Source of the DNA: Amblyomma americanum
Taxonomy: Eukaryota > Arthropoda > Arachnida > Ixodida > Ixodidae
Direction of reading: 5' to 3'
NCBI RefSeq assembly: GCF_052857255.1
Contig: NC_135505.1
Span: forward strand, 28,863,999 to 28,927,998
DNA: 64,000 nt
Positions 22,836 through 34,673 of this stretch are shown piece by piece; the first letter of the stretch is position 1; every line of letters starts with the position of its first letter. The position numbers and the translations under genes are program-made. Below the pieces are notes generated by a model. The model did not search any database and was not told the origin of the DNA. It worked only from the letters and a program-made list of their open reading frames with translations.

Positions 22836-23568
22836 ATCTGTTCACTAAGAGCCAACCTTAAAAAACAGGAAGCCGTGGAAATGCAAGAACAACACCAGCC
22901 AAACCACGCTCAACGAAAACGTGCACATTGTTGTGAAAAAGCATAGACCTCCAGTTTCAGGAATTAACCAGGCCGCTCTTCTTCCTTTTATCCGGACGGC
23001 ACTGGGGCCCTGAAAGACAAATTAGCCACTTCAGCGTCGACTGGCGAGTCACAGGGGACCGCTTCAACGAAAAAAAGCTTCCTTCCTTTCTCCAACGTTC
23101 TGGAATCCTGCTTCTGCAGACTTCCACCAAAACAGCCTAGAGTGTTCATCGCAGACCACCCCATTCAACGAGCAGCGCCGGCCATGGCGAACAAAATGTG
23201 TCCGTTTCAGGGTCGACACGTCACTAGCTCCTCTTTCTTGCTTCGCTGCCCACAATGCTCCTGCCCCTCCAGGAAGCTCGAGACCAGGAAAAATGCCGAG
23301 AAAAAAAAAACACAGCCAGATTTATTTATTTATTATTTATTTATTTATGTTACAGGTACTGCCAGCTTTCTGCAAGGGCTTGGGCAGGAGTGGGTGGCCC
23401 TGACCATACAGAATATATACATATGACAAGAAAGCGCACTTCTAGATAACAGATGGCTGGCAGCGACAAAATTCGCCCGGTTCTTTATACAGAGTTCGAT
23501 GTGAGCGGAAAAAAAATCGTGTCAAAGGTGTAAAATGTGTACACGTGGCACAAGAACAGGCTCAGAGC
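22836..23568. other. Unassigned sequence with a (TTTA)n microsatellite
   Basis: A (TTTA)n-like tract lies at about 23320-23348. GC-richer sequence at 23000-23290 has two overlapping short frames with no recognisable domain. Confidence 0.35.
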
Positions 23569-24519
23569 CAGTGTTGGCGGTAACGCGTTACAAGTAACGG
23601 CGATACCGGTAACGCTTTAGTTTTTTGGTGACCGCGTAACGTACTCGTTACCATTTCGGAACTGTAACGGTAACGTACTTACGTTAACATTTCTCGGTAA
23701 CGTGAGGGGTCAGGTTAGTAGTTACTTTTTTGTTCCAATTTTCCCCACTCCTTCCTTTTTTAGAAAAAACTCAGAGCACATAAAGTGATGTTGCAAACAA
23801 ACAAAATGTGTAGATGCTCTCGAGGACCCTTATTGTGGCTCGCATGCATGCCAGAAACACCTGCCCTTGACGACTCACACAACCACAAAAAAAGACAGAA
23901 TAGCCATAAAGCACGAACACGCGATCACACATTTGGCTTCAGCTACCTCTCCTTCCGAAACTACTCACACAAACAACTCTCTTAAATAGTGGAAGCATGC
24001 CGAGCATTTTGGAACATCATATTTTTCAGAATTTCTGCAAATGTGTTCAGAGTTCAGGGATGTTTTCTTTGTGAACTTAGAATTGATGATGAAGTGTCAT
24101 ATTGTGTTTATAATGTCAGCTAGAGAAAATGTCTTCACCATGTGCCGCACAGTAAGAAGCCATCACATGTAAATCTACAGGCAACTTTCGGCCACTATAA
24201 CATTGCTAAGTTCCTGCACATTTCTGCAAAGTATTCTCGTTAAATCGGGATTTCGCGTAATATCGTATTTGGGGCTAGAAGTTTTCTGTGAAATATGAGC
24301 TTTATAAAATTGTTATCCTGAGTATTTAAGGCCAAGACACACGAACTAAATTTAATGACCATAAAATAAAGACATAGTAACGTGCGCTACTATTTTGCGG
24401 TAACGGTAACGGTAGCACGTTAACTTTTTTGCAGGTAACGTAGGGCAGTAACTCGTTGCTTTTCTTTAGCGTAACGAGTAACGTATTTAGTGACTTTTTT
24501 CGGTACGCCTACAACACTG
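23569..24519. mobile_element. Non-autonomous hAT-type element (951 bp) with terminal inverted repeats
   Basis: Left end cagtgttggcggtaacgcg; right end ggtacgcctacaacactg, so the outer 8 bp are a perfect inverted pair (CAGTGTTG) and GTAACG motifs recur at both ends. The flanking 8-mers ctcagagc (23561-23568) and ctctgaac (24520-24527) agree at 6 of 8 positions, as expected for a decayed 8-bp hAT duplication. The interior codes for no transposase, so it would have needed one in trans. Confidence 0.75.
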
Positions 24520-24527
24520 CTCTGAAC

Positions 24528-25667
24528 AGATTACAATACATTTAGTTTTTTTTTTACTCAGGAGTGCGTCCGTGAATGCATCAAGAGGAGCATTCAACAG
24601 TTTGGGCATCCAGTGCATTCCAGTTACGTATCGTCCTGGGTAAAAAGCGTTCTTGAAAACGTGGGTTTTACACGTTAAATCCTTAACCTTTTGCTGTGCA
24701 GGCAGGACAGGCAGCCGAGGAAGGAAGGAGCGCTAATACGGCTGGAGGAGCTCACCGGATGCGATGGTAGGCGCGAACATGGCGGCGTGAAGCTGTCAAA
24801 AACCGGGTGCGAACCGGGGGCGTGCAGCGGCAAGACGAAGTGGAGGGACAAGACAGGCAGGATTCCAGACCCGGTGGGGGCGACGTTGCGTGCGTCGAAG
24901 CTTTCGTCCAGTGCGACCAGATGTGGAAAGTGATCCGCATTTACTGCAGGTCCCGGTAGCCGCGGCTGGTGAGCTGGTGGAGCGGGCTGTCGACGTTGCT
25001 GGCCAGGCCGACTGCCGAGAGCGTTCTGTTGAGCGCGAGCGAGCTCTCGCTCCGAGTGTCGTATTCGGCATCAGCGCTGCGGCAGATACCAGCGCCGCTA
25101 CAGAACGATCGGGTCATACGCGCATTTGCGGGTACAAAGGCAGAAGAGAATGGGGAGGGGGGGGGGGGGGTGTTTCAATTGAGAAGTTTATTATTTTCGG
25201 GTGCGCCGCTCATATAAAATGCGCCGATGCAATTTTTTTTTTGTATTCTGTACGGGCACTGGCCCTAAGAACTCAAGAACTGCCCAATCCTCCTTTCCTG
25301 GTTTCCCGATGCCACCACCGCCGACGGCGCGCGCTACGTTGATGCTCCCTATGCCCCATCATCCCGCTGAGGCAAGCAGTGTGTGCGCGGTTGCTCGGCT
25401 GCGTGGTCAACAGCGAGGAACTCTCCAGCCAGCTTTGCCTCGAGCAGTCCCAGATGATGGACATCGATGCTTCTTCGAGTGTCAGCGGGCGTCTGACAGA
25501 GTTTTATCCAGCTGCCCGGCCAAAATTCTAGCGTGCCACGTGACAGCGCTCTGGCATTTGACCAGAATTATGCAAGCGTTCATCAGCGGACAGCAGCCGA
25601 GGCCGTCGACTCCATGAAAGGGATTCCACCAACATTGAACTTCCGTGACGTTGTAAACCATGATTCT
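24528..25667. other. Unassigned GC-rich sequence with a poly-G tract
   Basis: Markedly GC- and CpG-rich between about 24690 and 25120, unlike its surroundings. A run of G lies near 25158-25170. Overlapping frames on both strands reflect composition; none shows a recognisable domain. It could be a decayed exon, a CpG-rich promoter or part of an unknown repeat. Confidence 0.3.
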
Positions 25668-25852
25668 GGTGTCGGCCTCGACGGCCGCAAGAAGTGAGTC
25701 GGGACACAACGAAACATGACGAATGACGTTTTATAAATGGCGGGATGGGTTTTTATATAACACGATCACATGACAATCCAAAGTACCTACTTAGACAACG
25801 GCAAATCCAATCCAAGTAGAATGAAACTTAAACTGAAACCCAGGACACAATA
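25668..25852 (-). repeat. 3' LTR of element A
   Basis: Shares with the 5' LTR the blocks gccgcaagaagtg, catgacgaatgacgtttta, aaatccaatccaagtagaa and ctgaaaccca. It is preceded on the minus strand by the polypurine tract at 25854-25867. The outer base pairs are diverged. Confidence 0.7.
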
Positions 25853-27154
25853 TACCCCCTGCCTTTGGGCAAAAGCAAACATTGGTAAAAAAGTGAAATT
25901 GAATAAAAAATTTTAAATACGAAGTTATACAAATACAGCATGAACAAATATCCGAACAAAGAATTAGCTTACTCATATGTAAACTTAAAATCTGAAAACA
26001 AAACTTCATACCTCATCCCGAAAGAACAACGAATGAATACTTTACTCTTCATCACAAACTAGCATTTCACACGTTACGAAAACAATGCACTTCATCAAAC
26101 AACTGAATATTTGAAAAGAATAATGAACACTTCATAGAAAACAAGTAATATACCCATCCGAAATATATGTTCTTCCTTTTTTTAGAAATAATGAGGGGTC
26201 TTAAATGCATGGCAAGCAGAAATCGTCAAAAATGCTCATCAATTGCCGCTAGGGCAGTGTCACTGAAGCCCACCAGTAACGTCAGATACTGGAGCCCACG
26301 ATATATCATTAAGGTTTCGATTAATTGTCTATTCCCTGAGCGTCCCCAGAGAATCTCCTAATGGGTGTCCCCATGACCAGTGAATCGTTCATCCAAATAA
26401 AATGATATCTTATAAAATGCTCCTCCTAGCTGTTTCTTTATGAAATTACCTTCAAAATCGGCTAGTTTCAATTGGCCGGAAGAATCTTCCTACTCAATGA
26501 AAACTAAAGGACCACACGACCATAGAACATCGGCGAGCTTTATTCAACCGGAATATACACACATGAACATCGGGCGATTCTACTAGACCGGAATAAACAT
26601 ACAAACGAACAGCAAGCCACCTTCTAAAGAAGTCACATGACACTGACTGAAATGACATATAATGTCTGACATGAAGCACTACTAAGTGCTTCTGTCTGCA
26701 CGAAGAAAAGGAAATATGCATAGTAGCCTGAAATCGTGTTAGAATGAAGGAATGCAACCTCACAATATTATACTTAATAATCCTGCAAACACAATGAAAG
26801 GAATAGAAATATCGAAACATGTAACATCATAATATCAGTATAATATTATGCACTGAAATATATTACATTCACCTCCCATACAATAACTACTTGGAAGATG
26901 AAATTGCGAACGACAGAAATGACATATAAAAGCATGTAAAATACCCGGTTGCATTTCATGACGAAAGTTCGAATTATATTACCCAAGAATTGAAATCTCA
27001 ATGCAATGCCCCTTCTTATCAAGAAAGAACAATGCAAGACAATTTACTGGAACACATAGTCCTTGAACCAGTATGGCTTGCGAGCGTTCTTTCTTGGTCG
27101 CTCCGGTGCCAAACTGGATTCTTAAGGAGATGTCCTCAGTCAAGGTTCCGAAGG

Positions 27155-27358
27155 CTACCGTCGGCGTCGGGTGCTAGTCGGAACAGCTGGGACTGGCCCA
27201 CTTTCATCAGGCAGCACTGAACATTGGGTACGCAAGGCAGGAGGCACATCTTGCCTGCCCACAGACAAATCACTTGGACACTGAGCACTTGTTCCAGAAC
27301 GCACATCACACCCGTTCACAGGTAAATCACTCATATCACTGTGGAGGTGAGACAACAT
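27155..27358 (-). pseudogene. Possible remnant of the pol C-terminus of element A
   Basis: A short minus-strand frame with a proline-rich stretch ending in a basic TSTRRRRSLRNL, the kind of tail found at the end of gypsy polyproteins. Identification is by position and composition only. Confidence 0.2.
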
Positions 27359-27594
27359 GGATTGTACAGCTGGTGGCTGTGAAGAAAAGAGATTGTGTCA
27401 CCATCACTCACTTGATGCCAGACTAACTGAAAATGTCCAACTAATACACAGTAATCTTATTTGAGCAGGACAAATAGGTGCGGACGCTACGTGGCGATCC
27501 GATCCACATCTGTAGCAGTAGCAGTGTGGTATGTTGCGCGTTAAGCATCTGTTCGCGTTTATTGACGGAACATTGCCGGAAAAGTTGTGTTCAT

Positions 27595-28470
27595 TCAGAA
27601 CGCTGGCGCAACGCTGCTGAAGCTGCGTCTATTCGTAGACGGTGTTACTATGTGTTGTTGCGCTGGACGTCTTGAAGGACGGGCGTGTTGAAACGGAGGC
27701 ATGGTTTCTTGGCGTCGGGTACGAACTTGACGTAAAGACGAAATTTCCCTTTGTACTTGCGGAGGAACTTGTGGCAACGATGGCGTTGCCTGGCCCTGTG
27801 AACGAACTTCTTGTATTGGTGCTACGACTTCTTGAGCGTCGTGAGCCGTTTGCTCATACCACAAAGCAGTATTCCAAGCTTTAGAGAAGGAGATACCGGA
27901 TCCTTCTAGCAATAGGCGTTCGCGTAGTGATGAGACGCCAGTCACTAACCTGTCACTCATTGCTTCATCTGGGGCGCAAAACTGTACGCGTTTGCCAGAT
28001 CTCGGAGTGCGGCTATGTATTCTGTGACCGACTCATCTGGCTGCTGCACGCGGCTGTTGAATTTACGTCGTTCTACAACCAAACTTGTCAACACAGAAAC
28101 CTCTTGGGCAAGTAATCGCACTACAGCCTGATACACATCTGGCGCAGTGTCTCCCGTATCTGTGGACGCTCCTCCGGTTGCGCCGTAGTACGTGAAAAGA
28201 AAATTCTGAGCCCTTCTTCCCCTAAATTGTACAGCAACATCAATTTTTTCTTTCAAGTGATGCTGAAGATCCACCAGATAAGTTCAAATACAGTTCAAAA
28301 TGAAAATAAAATAAAGTTCTAAATAGAGTTCAAGAACGACGCAAGGGTTCTCCGGCGTTCAGGCGCCCGAGCCTTTCCTTCAGAGACCGGCATGCCCGGC
28401 GGCGCATTGGGCACAATAGATACAGACATTTTAACTTCATTTGAACTTCTCTGGTGGTTCTTCAGCATCA
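27595..28470 (-). pseudogene. Gag-like protein of LTR element A, frameshifted
   Basis: On the minus strand a gag-type start (MSVSIVPNAPPGMPVS, about 28430) is followed by a frame with LVVERRKFNSRVQQPDESVT and EYIAALRDLANAYSFAP. The C-terminal half lies in another frame, MSDRLVTGVSSLRERLLLEG, then a Gln/Arg-rich tail. The two match the retrotransposon gag pattern (FxxRxQxxxESxxxYxxxLRxLA...DRLVxGxxxxxxxxxLL). One indel near 27960 in a C-run separates the frames. The expected zinc knuckle is not intact. Gag would form the particle that packages element RNA. Confidence 0.65.
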
Positions 28471-28747
28471 CCTGAAACACTCTTCGAGCGTCTAAGAAAC
28501 GCGGGTGATGAAAAAAGTGACTCGCTTTACAAAGTTTCAGTACTCCGGGCGAACGCGGCTCCTCGGCAGTGGCCCTGTCCTCAATAACGACGCAGGAGGC
28601 AAGCAGACGCCGGTCCAAAGATGAAGAAGTTGAGTTTGCCGCTGAAAATACAACGTGAAGAAAAGAACCGAAGACGACGCAACGTCGTCTCATTTCAACT
28701 AATTCATAACGGCCAACTCACGTTAAGGCAGTGGGCTTAATAAATCT

Positions 28748-28762
28748 CATCCTCGTCGCCAA
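28748..28762 (-). other. Primer-binding site of element A
   Basis: The minus strand reads ...CCACA|T|TGGCGACGAGGATG directly after the 5' LTR. A TGG start one base after the LTR's terminal CA is the normal position for tRNA-primed minus-strand synthesis. The tRNA was not identified. Confidence 0.55.
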
Positions 28763-28954
28763 TGTGGTTTCGGCCTGGACAGCCGCAAGAAGTGTGTCGA
28801 GACTCAGTAAAACATGACGAATGACGTTTTATTAATGGCGGGATAAGTTTTTATGTGGAGCAATCACATGACGACCCCAAGTACCGATGCACATAGATAA
28901 GACCAAATCCAATCCAAGTAGAACAAATCTAAAACTGAAACCCACAACACAACA
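28763..28954 (-). repeat. 5' LTR of element A
   Basis: On the minus strand runs from TGTTGTGTTGTGGGTTTCAG to GGCCGAAACCACA, a TG...CA LTR of about 192 bp. Shares long blocks with 25668-25852. Confidence 0.7.
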
Positions 28955-29345
28955 ATGATGATTCCCTTTCTACTTGCTTGTAACTTAATTGTGTTGACAG
29001 CGGCGAGAAAGCAACTAACCTGTCTCAAGAATGTGGCTTGGAATAGTTTGTAGGCAAATGTAAACACACAGAGGTCCCGGACTGTTTGAAGTTAGGTGCC
29101 TTCTTGCTAACCCATGATCGCCAAATGTTAGACACGACTTCAAAAAAAAAATATATGACACCTTACAAGAGAACTTATCACTACTAATGGCTGGCAGATT
29201 ACACTCCTTGGCTTGCGTACTCGGCGACAGCGGAGACGCCCTTTGTCGTTTTTGCGTTAATACTTATCCTCCGTACGTTCATCGGGGTATTCAAGGCAGT
29301 TTTTTCCGCGCGCGCTTTCGGTAACTACGAAAAACCGCACCAGGC
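28955..29345. other. Unassigned sequence
   Basis: Between LTR element A and the hAT relic. Nothing recognised. Confidence 0.4.
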
Positions 29346-31125
29346 ATGCAAGGATCACGTAAAATTCCAATGACTGGAAAGAAACTACCCGTTGTACAGC
29401 AGATGAGCAGACCACTACATGGACAAGTTCAAAGAAACCGTAAGAAATTATTTACTATAGTTTTCACCATTATCTTTTGCACTTCGCATGACTTGCCAAT
29501 TCGCGGGAATCCGCCTGACAGTGGAGTCTTCAATGATCACCTTAACTTCCGAATAGAAGCTGGAGATACTCGATTTCATTAACACATTGCTTCTTCTGTT
29601 GACAATGCTATGTACTCTTCCGCCCGCGTTCAGAACGCGATCATCACAATCTGTGGCGACATGCTGAGCGAGCAAATAGTAGCCGAAGCTGACGTAGCGT
29701 TTGCATTTTCCGTCCTTGCGGACGAAACTGCAGATATTGCAGGAGCAGAGCAGATGTCTATAGACATTCGCTTCATCGACTATGCAAGAACCGAGGTTTG
29801 CGTTCGGGAGCAGTTTTTGGGATTTGTAGAGCTGGAGCCAATGAACTCTGCTTTAATCACCACTGCTATCTTGAAGCATTTAACGAATTCCGGGCTGATT
29901 CATTCAAACCTGATAGGACAGGGGTATAATGGATGCTCTACAGTGGCTGGAAACAAGCTGAAGTGAACAGAATAATACAGAAAGAGCCTCCAAAGACACT
30001 AGTCTTCCACTGCGCAAGTCAAAAATTGAAACCTGTCGTAAAAGGTATGAACAATGTCTCCGAAATTCGAAGCACAATAGGGATCATAAAACAAACCTAA
30101 ACTTCTTTCCTTAGAGCGTGCTCCGAAGGAGATTGATGCCTAACATTCCAGTGCTGTGTGAAACAAGACGGTCTGCAAAATACAAGTCAATTAGAACCTT
30201 CTCTCAGTACTGCGTGGCCATAGTCTAAGCACTCAAGGAGCTCGCGTCAGTGGAATCAAGCTCGAATGCTGCAGCTAGGCAACGAGCTCACAGCTTTTAT
30301 TGCGCAACCACAAGCCCATCTTTCGTCGTTTGCTTGCACATTTTAGTGAAGTAAACAGCACAACTTCTACTAGTTACGAACGTTCTGTAAAGTGTACGCA
30401 TGAACTTCCATTCTGTACACGACCATATCACTCAGTTACAGAATATTTTTCACGGCCCCCGGACTAACGCTGAAGAGCATATCTCTGACAACATGAACAC
30501 AGCAAGTGAAACAGCCAATTGCTTAAACGTGTTGATATCGATACCAAGACAAGCCTCTTGTCAGGTCCACTGAGACAACTACTGGATTCAGTCTCCGGAG
30601 GCACACTATGGTGTGGCAATATAGGTGCCCTGCTTGGTTCTCTCACTGCCTTTTTGGCTCGCCGTTTTTCTGAAAGCAGTGCGAAGTGCTTCAATCTTCT
30701 TTAGCTGCTTTCGACAAAAATTAAGTATTTTGGCCCTGTTCAGCTTGTTGCCCTCACTGAAGCACTCCAAGACATTTAGTGTATCGAAAACTTTAAGGAA
30801 GAGGCTATCTCGTGGCACGAGATATGAAGCAGAACTAGGGACTCGTCAGAAATAATACACTCTGAACTTATGCTTGAGGCGAAGGCATTCTTCTCCTCGT
30901 GAAGCGGTCGTAAACGTCGAACTGTGTCCTCTCCTCAGTTCCTCGTCCGTATTTTTTGCGCTGCCTTCTTCACAACAGCATTCTTCCCCGCTGTTGCAAA
31001 AGCCATTTAAGTGGCTCTGGCTTTGCTAGTTAACACTTGCACTGTCGAATGCTACTTCAGCACAATGAGGAGAGCAAAAGCGTAAAAACGTTCTACAATG
31101 GCAAATTGCACGCTGGACGGCGATT
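29346..31125 (+). pseudogene. Decayed hAT-family / ZMYM1-like (DUF4371-type) transposase
   Basis: Order of recognisable blocks on the plus strand: CGDMLSEQIVAEADVAFAFSV with VLADETADIAGAEQMSI near 29700 (the DUF4371 catalytic region), REQFLGFVELEPMNSA, HSNLIGQGYNGCSTVAGN ending in a stop near 29964, much-shifted middle parts, and near 31030-31100 the hAT dimerisation motif form TCTVECYFSTMRRAK (family TxTxERSFSTLRRxK). Numerous stops and frame changes. Such proteins are hAT transposases or domesticated relatives such as ZMYM1. Because of the breaks it is a fossil here. Terminal inverted repeats were not identified. Confidence 0.75.
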
Positions 31126-33955
31126 GGTGAGTGTCCTTTGAGAGAGTGTAAAAAGTACAAGTATGACTTTATCACCCGTGTCAACACGTAATCTTACAAG
31201 AAAAAAAAACTTGGCGGTGTTTTAGCTCTGCTTAAACCTGGAGTGACGCGATAGCTACAGCTGGCCGAGTGGAACTTGCTCAGCTGAAATGCGAAGTAAG
31301 TCTTTCGCCGCTCCATTCCTCTGGGCGTTCCTTCATCATCTTCGTCCCACTTAACACGGCGCGTGCGCACAGCTGGGGCAGCTCGGTTTCGGGCGCGCCG
31401 CGCCGCCGGCAGCAGCAGCTGCCCCGCACAACGTGGGTGGTCACGTGACGAACCACGTGATCAGCCATGGCGCCGCGCCGCCGGCAGCTGCTCCGCACCA
31501 CGTTACCAACCACATCACAGCATGGCGGCGCAGCCACAGGAAGGCTCGAAATGCTACCGTAATGTTGCTATCGCTAGAAAACCCAAGATGTCTGCAGCTG
31601 CTATTGAAGCAATACTGACAGACTGCAGTAGCATGCTGGTGATAAAATTGTGGTGTGTGCTGGTCATGAGTTCACGTTATCCGAGAACCGGCACGCAGCG
31701 AGACTGACGGTCCTTATTCACGAAGTGCTAGTAACTTTTCGCATTTTGCTTATTAAGTTTAATTCTTTGTTCACTAACAAACTCCAATGTATGCTCGCCG
31801 AGCCTAGCACTAATTTCCTGGTTGTAAGTTTTTGTCATGTGTTTAGTTTGGAACGTAAATAGCATCTTTTTTGGCGCTAACCTGCCGAGTCCCTTATCCA
31901 CGGCTTCGGGTGCCCCCCCTGCAAGAAGTTCTGCGGACGCCCTTGCATGGCTTTATTCCTGCTCTCTCATTATTACATTCTCTTTGTTCCTAGAACAGGC
32001 TGCCAGAGCGAGGGGTACGTGCATACAAGATGCTTTTACTCAAAGCTGTCCTAAATATTACTTTGCATTATTTGTTAGAAGGCAGGGTGGGTGCTGCTTT
32101 CAAAGACTAATGGTCGCTAATTTTTTCCTCAATTTCTGCAAAAAAGTTTTCTTCGTTTTACATTTTCTTTTATGAACACGGTCCTCTATGGATCTAGAGG
32201 GACAAAACATTTGAAGAGAAGTATGCTGCCTATTATTTCTCATGAGATTTCTTATAAAAATTTGTCTCCTGGTCCACTATACTCACGCCAAATAGCTTGA
32301 ATGAGAGCACCACATCCTATCGCCTACTAGATGTTACGATTACGACGACAGCTGTGCATAAAACTTTTATATCTGAAGCTGCCTTTATGTTTGAAACCTA
32401 CGCTGAAAAGGATCGTGAAAGTGACTATTCAGTTCACGAAATAGTCAAAATTAAAGCAATGGTCTCTCCATACGCAAAACTTTGACCTCTGTTGACTTGT
32501 ATCCTGGTGGCGTTAGCAGTCACGCTTCTCTGAGTGGACGGCCTTAAAGTTCAAGAGTCATCTACTGGTGCGATAAACAGGATAAGAAGGCTGTCGTGAG
32601 TGCACCCCGTGTCTTAAGTGACCTCCTTGTGTTATCATATGTGCCCCCGCTTACACTTACCCACACTTTCTAAGTGGACGCGGCCACAGGATACGAGCAT
32701 GTTGCGCGGCATTCACGGCGCTTATTTTCCTGAACGATAGATACAAATCAAGACAAGTATCCTACTTTAGTGGAAATATTCAGGACCGCACTTTGTTAAG
32801 CTAGTGTTAAGAGGAAGGCATGCTACCAGATAAAGTTAGTTTCCAGACTTACGATACTGTAACCCTTTTTCCGGAGGTAACGAATTACCTCAATAACTGT
32901 AACACACCAGACGTCGAATACATAACACAGCCCCCTCAAACACCCGAATATTGTTCACAAAGATTATGTGATCACCGAACAGACACGGTGCAGGTGCTAA
33001 ATTTGTGGTGAACTTAGTAATGTTAGGAACAAAGAAGGATGCGAATTAACAGAGTTGTGAATGAAATGCAACACACGTGTGTCCCCACGTTATTTTTTGC
33101 TCCATTCATTTCTTTTTCGTTATGCCGCGTATCAATCAAACAAATAGCCTTATACTATGAACTTATTTAACTGTTCCAGTGACCGCAATGGGAACATGAA
33201 CACTTTTAACTTTCCTTGCTTTAGGCGCTCCAGTTAATTTCGTTTTCAAACTGAATAGAATTCTGCAATTTATATTTCTTAAGTTTTGAGCCAGAACATG
33301 TTATTCACTCTAATGCAATTGGGGCACCAGTGTTTAACACAGTGCTGTATCCCCTCCTGAAGGAAGCGTCAGCAAGATTTAAAAGGGGTTCTTTTATATC
33401 AAAACACAATTCAGCTTAGGACAATATAGAAACAAAAAGGCCGCACTGAGAAGGAGACCCATGTTACCTTTTTCCACAACTTCTATGCAAAACAGGATGT
33501 AGCGGCATGCTGGTACAAGCGTTGACTGACAGGATATCCATGCACAATAAATCCCTCATTAAAATAGGCACCGGTGATACTTGAAACGAAGTAATGTGGG
33601 GATAATGTTCGCCACGGCACATCCCTTGCAATCATCATTCACTATGTACGTTTCCTTTTCACACCATTTTTGAGTTATGTCTTCCGCCTGGAAGGCGTAC
33701 GTTTACACTGAAGCAATATGTGCCTGAATACAAGTCCCAGCATCCCATTCCTATTCTTTAATTATACTACGATATGACTAACTAGCATCAGTGGATTAAT
33801 GCTAAGGTAAGACTCAACAATAAATTGATTGTTCTACTTGTTCAAATAATGAATTGATTGTTCAAAGAATCAACAATAAACAATAAAATAAACAATTTTG
33901 AGAGTAGCAGATACAGATATGCTCCCTAGGGTTGTTCAACATTGGTCGGAGAGGT
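31126..33955. other. Unassigned sequence including a two-copy GC-rich duplication
   Basis: Contains the duplication at 31393-31545 listed separately and AT-rich repeats of attgattgttc near 33820-33870. Otherwise I recognise nothing in about 2.8 kb. Confidence 0.4.
31393..31545. repeat. Tandem duplication of a ~77-bp GC-rich unit with CACGTG palindromes
   Basis: Both units start gcgccgcgccgccggcag (31393 and about 31470) and continue with agctgc(c/t)ccgcac, an acgt-containing stretch and aaccacgtgatcagccatg or aaccacatcacagcatg. The first unit has two CACGTG boxes (cacgtgac, cacgtgatc), both lost in the second. It might be part of an element terminus or a regulatory cluster. Confidence 0.55.
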
Positions 33956-34133
33956 CTAAAAGTATAAGAGGAGGAGATCCATGTTATACGGGCTCCAGTT
34001 ACTTCGCTCACAAATTTCAGCATATCAAGACGCAGGGAACTGCGTTGATCTCAGCGTCAACTATTTCTTCCCTCATCGCTGGCGAAGTAACTGAAGCCCG
34101 TATAATATGGATCTCCTCCCCCTATACTGTTAA
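33956..34133. mobile_element. Foldback MITE-like hairpin
   Basis: Two 47-bp inverted arms, 33961-34007 and 34082-34128, with four mismatches (shared cores ggaggagatccat and ttatacgggct) and a 74-bp loop. The outer flanks taaa/ttaaag may extend the pairing. No coding. Its equal-length arms are typical of a small non-autonomous DNA transposon, but a clear target-site duplication could not be fixed. Confidence 0.6.
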
Positions 34134-34239
34134 AGCTATCCCACGAATTTTTAAGAACAGAAGGACGCATTGCTCTACCTGCAACACTCTCAATATTTTA
34201 TTGTTGATTCTTACCTTATCATTAATCCCCTGATAATAA

Positions 34240-34355
34240 ATCTTAGAGACGCCTCGGAGACTGTGCTGCGTAGCCCGTACCATGAGCGCCAGCTCCTCAC
34301 CGTCCGACTGGCTGAAGAGGCCGCCGGGATTCAAGAAATCCAGGCCAGCATCTGA
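34240..34355 (+). pseudogene. Possible C-terminal end of another LINE ORF2
   Basis: The plus-strand frame reads ETVLRSPYHERQLLTVRLAE then EAAGIQEIQ and a stop. This resembles the end of tick non-LTR ORF2 proteins (W-x-x-x-L-R-S-x(n)-Q-x-x-x-V-x-x-A-x-x-A-A). It lies directly against the 3' tail of the minus-strand LINE. Weak. Confidence 0.3.
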
Positions 34356-34673
34356 AACGCCGAGCCTGTTCACCCCAATCCGTCCTGGCCCTCTTCTCTC
34401 GACTTAAAGGAAGGAAGGAAGGAAGGCCTCAGACGTTGCTGGCACATACCCACTACGGGGGAGTGGCCAAGACACAGGCGGTTAATTACAGGATACAGGA
34501 AAGTTTTGACGGGAAAAGGAGTGGTAATAGTATGTAGTCTGAGAGATTGGAAGAGGGAAGGAAAGGGGTCCAGTTAACTTGGAGGTCAAAAACGGAACAA
34601 TTGCTTAATGTGCATAATAGTACACAATGCCGGTAATGTTGCAATGTCGTACTGACTGAGGGCGGGAAAAAAA

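Larger units (their letters stand above)
25668..28954 (-). mobile_element. LTR element A (Ty3/gypsy type), internally deleted
   Basis: Two related LTRs in direct orientation (28763-28954 upstream, 25668-25852 downstream on the minus strand) enclose about 2.9 kb. Next to the 5' LTR is a primer-binding-like TGGCGACGAGGATG (28748-28761). Before the 3' LTR is a purine tract AAAGGCAGGGGGT. Gag is recognisable, but protease, RT, RNase H and integrase are not, so the element lacks most of pol. The LTRs differ visibly, so the insertion is not recent. Confidence 0.7.

Noticed and set aside
24691..25617. Overlapping 80-150-codon frames on both strands in the GC-rich block
   Set aside because: High GC removes stops in several frames at once; no domain or consistent splice sites support any of them.
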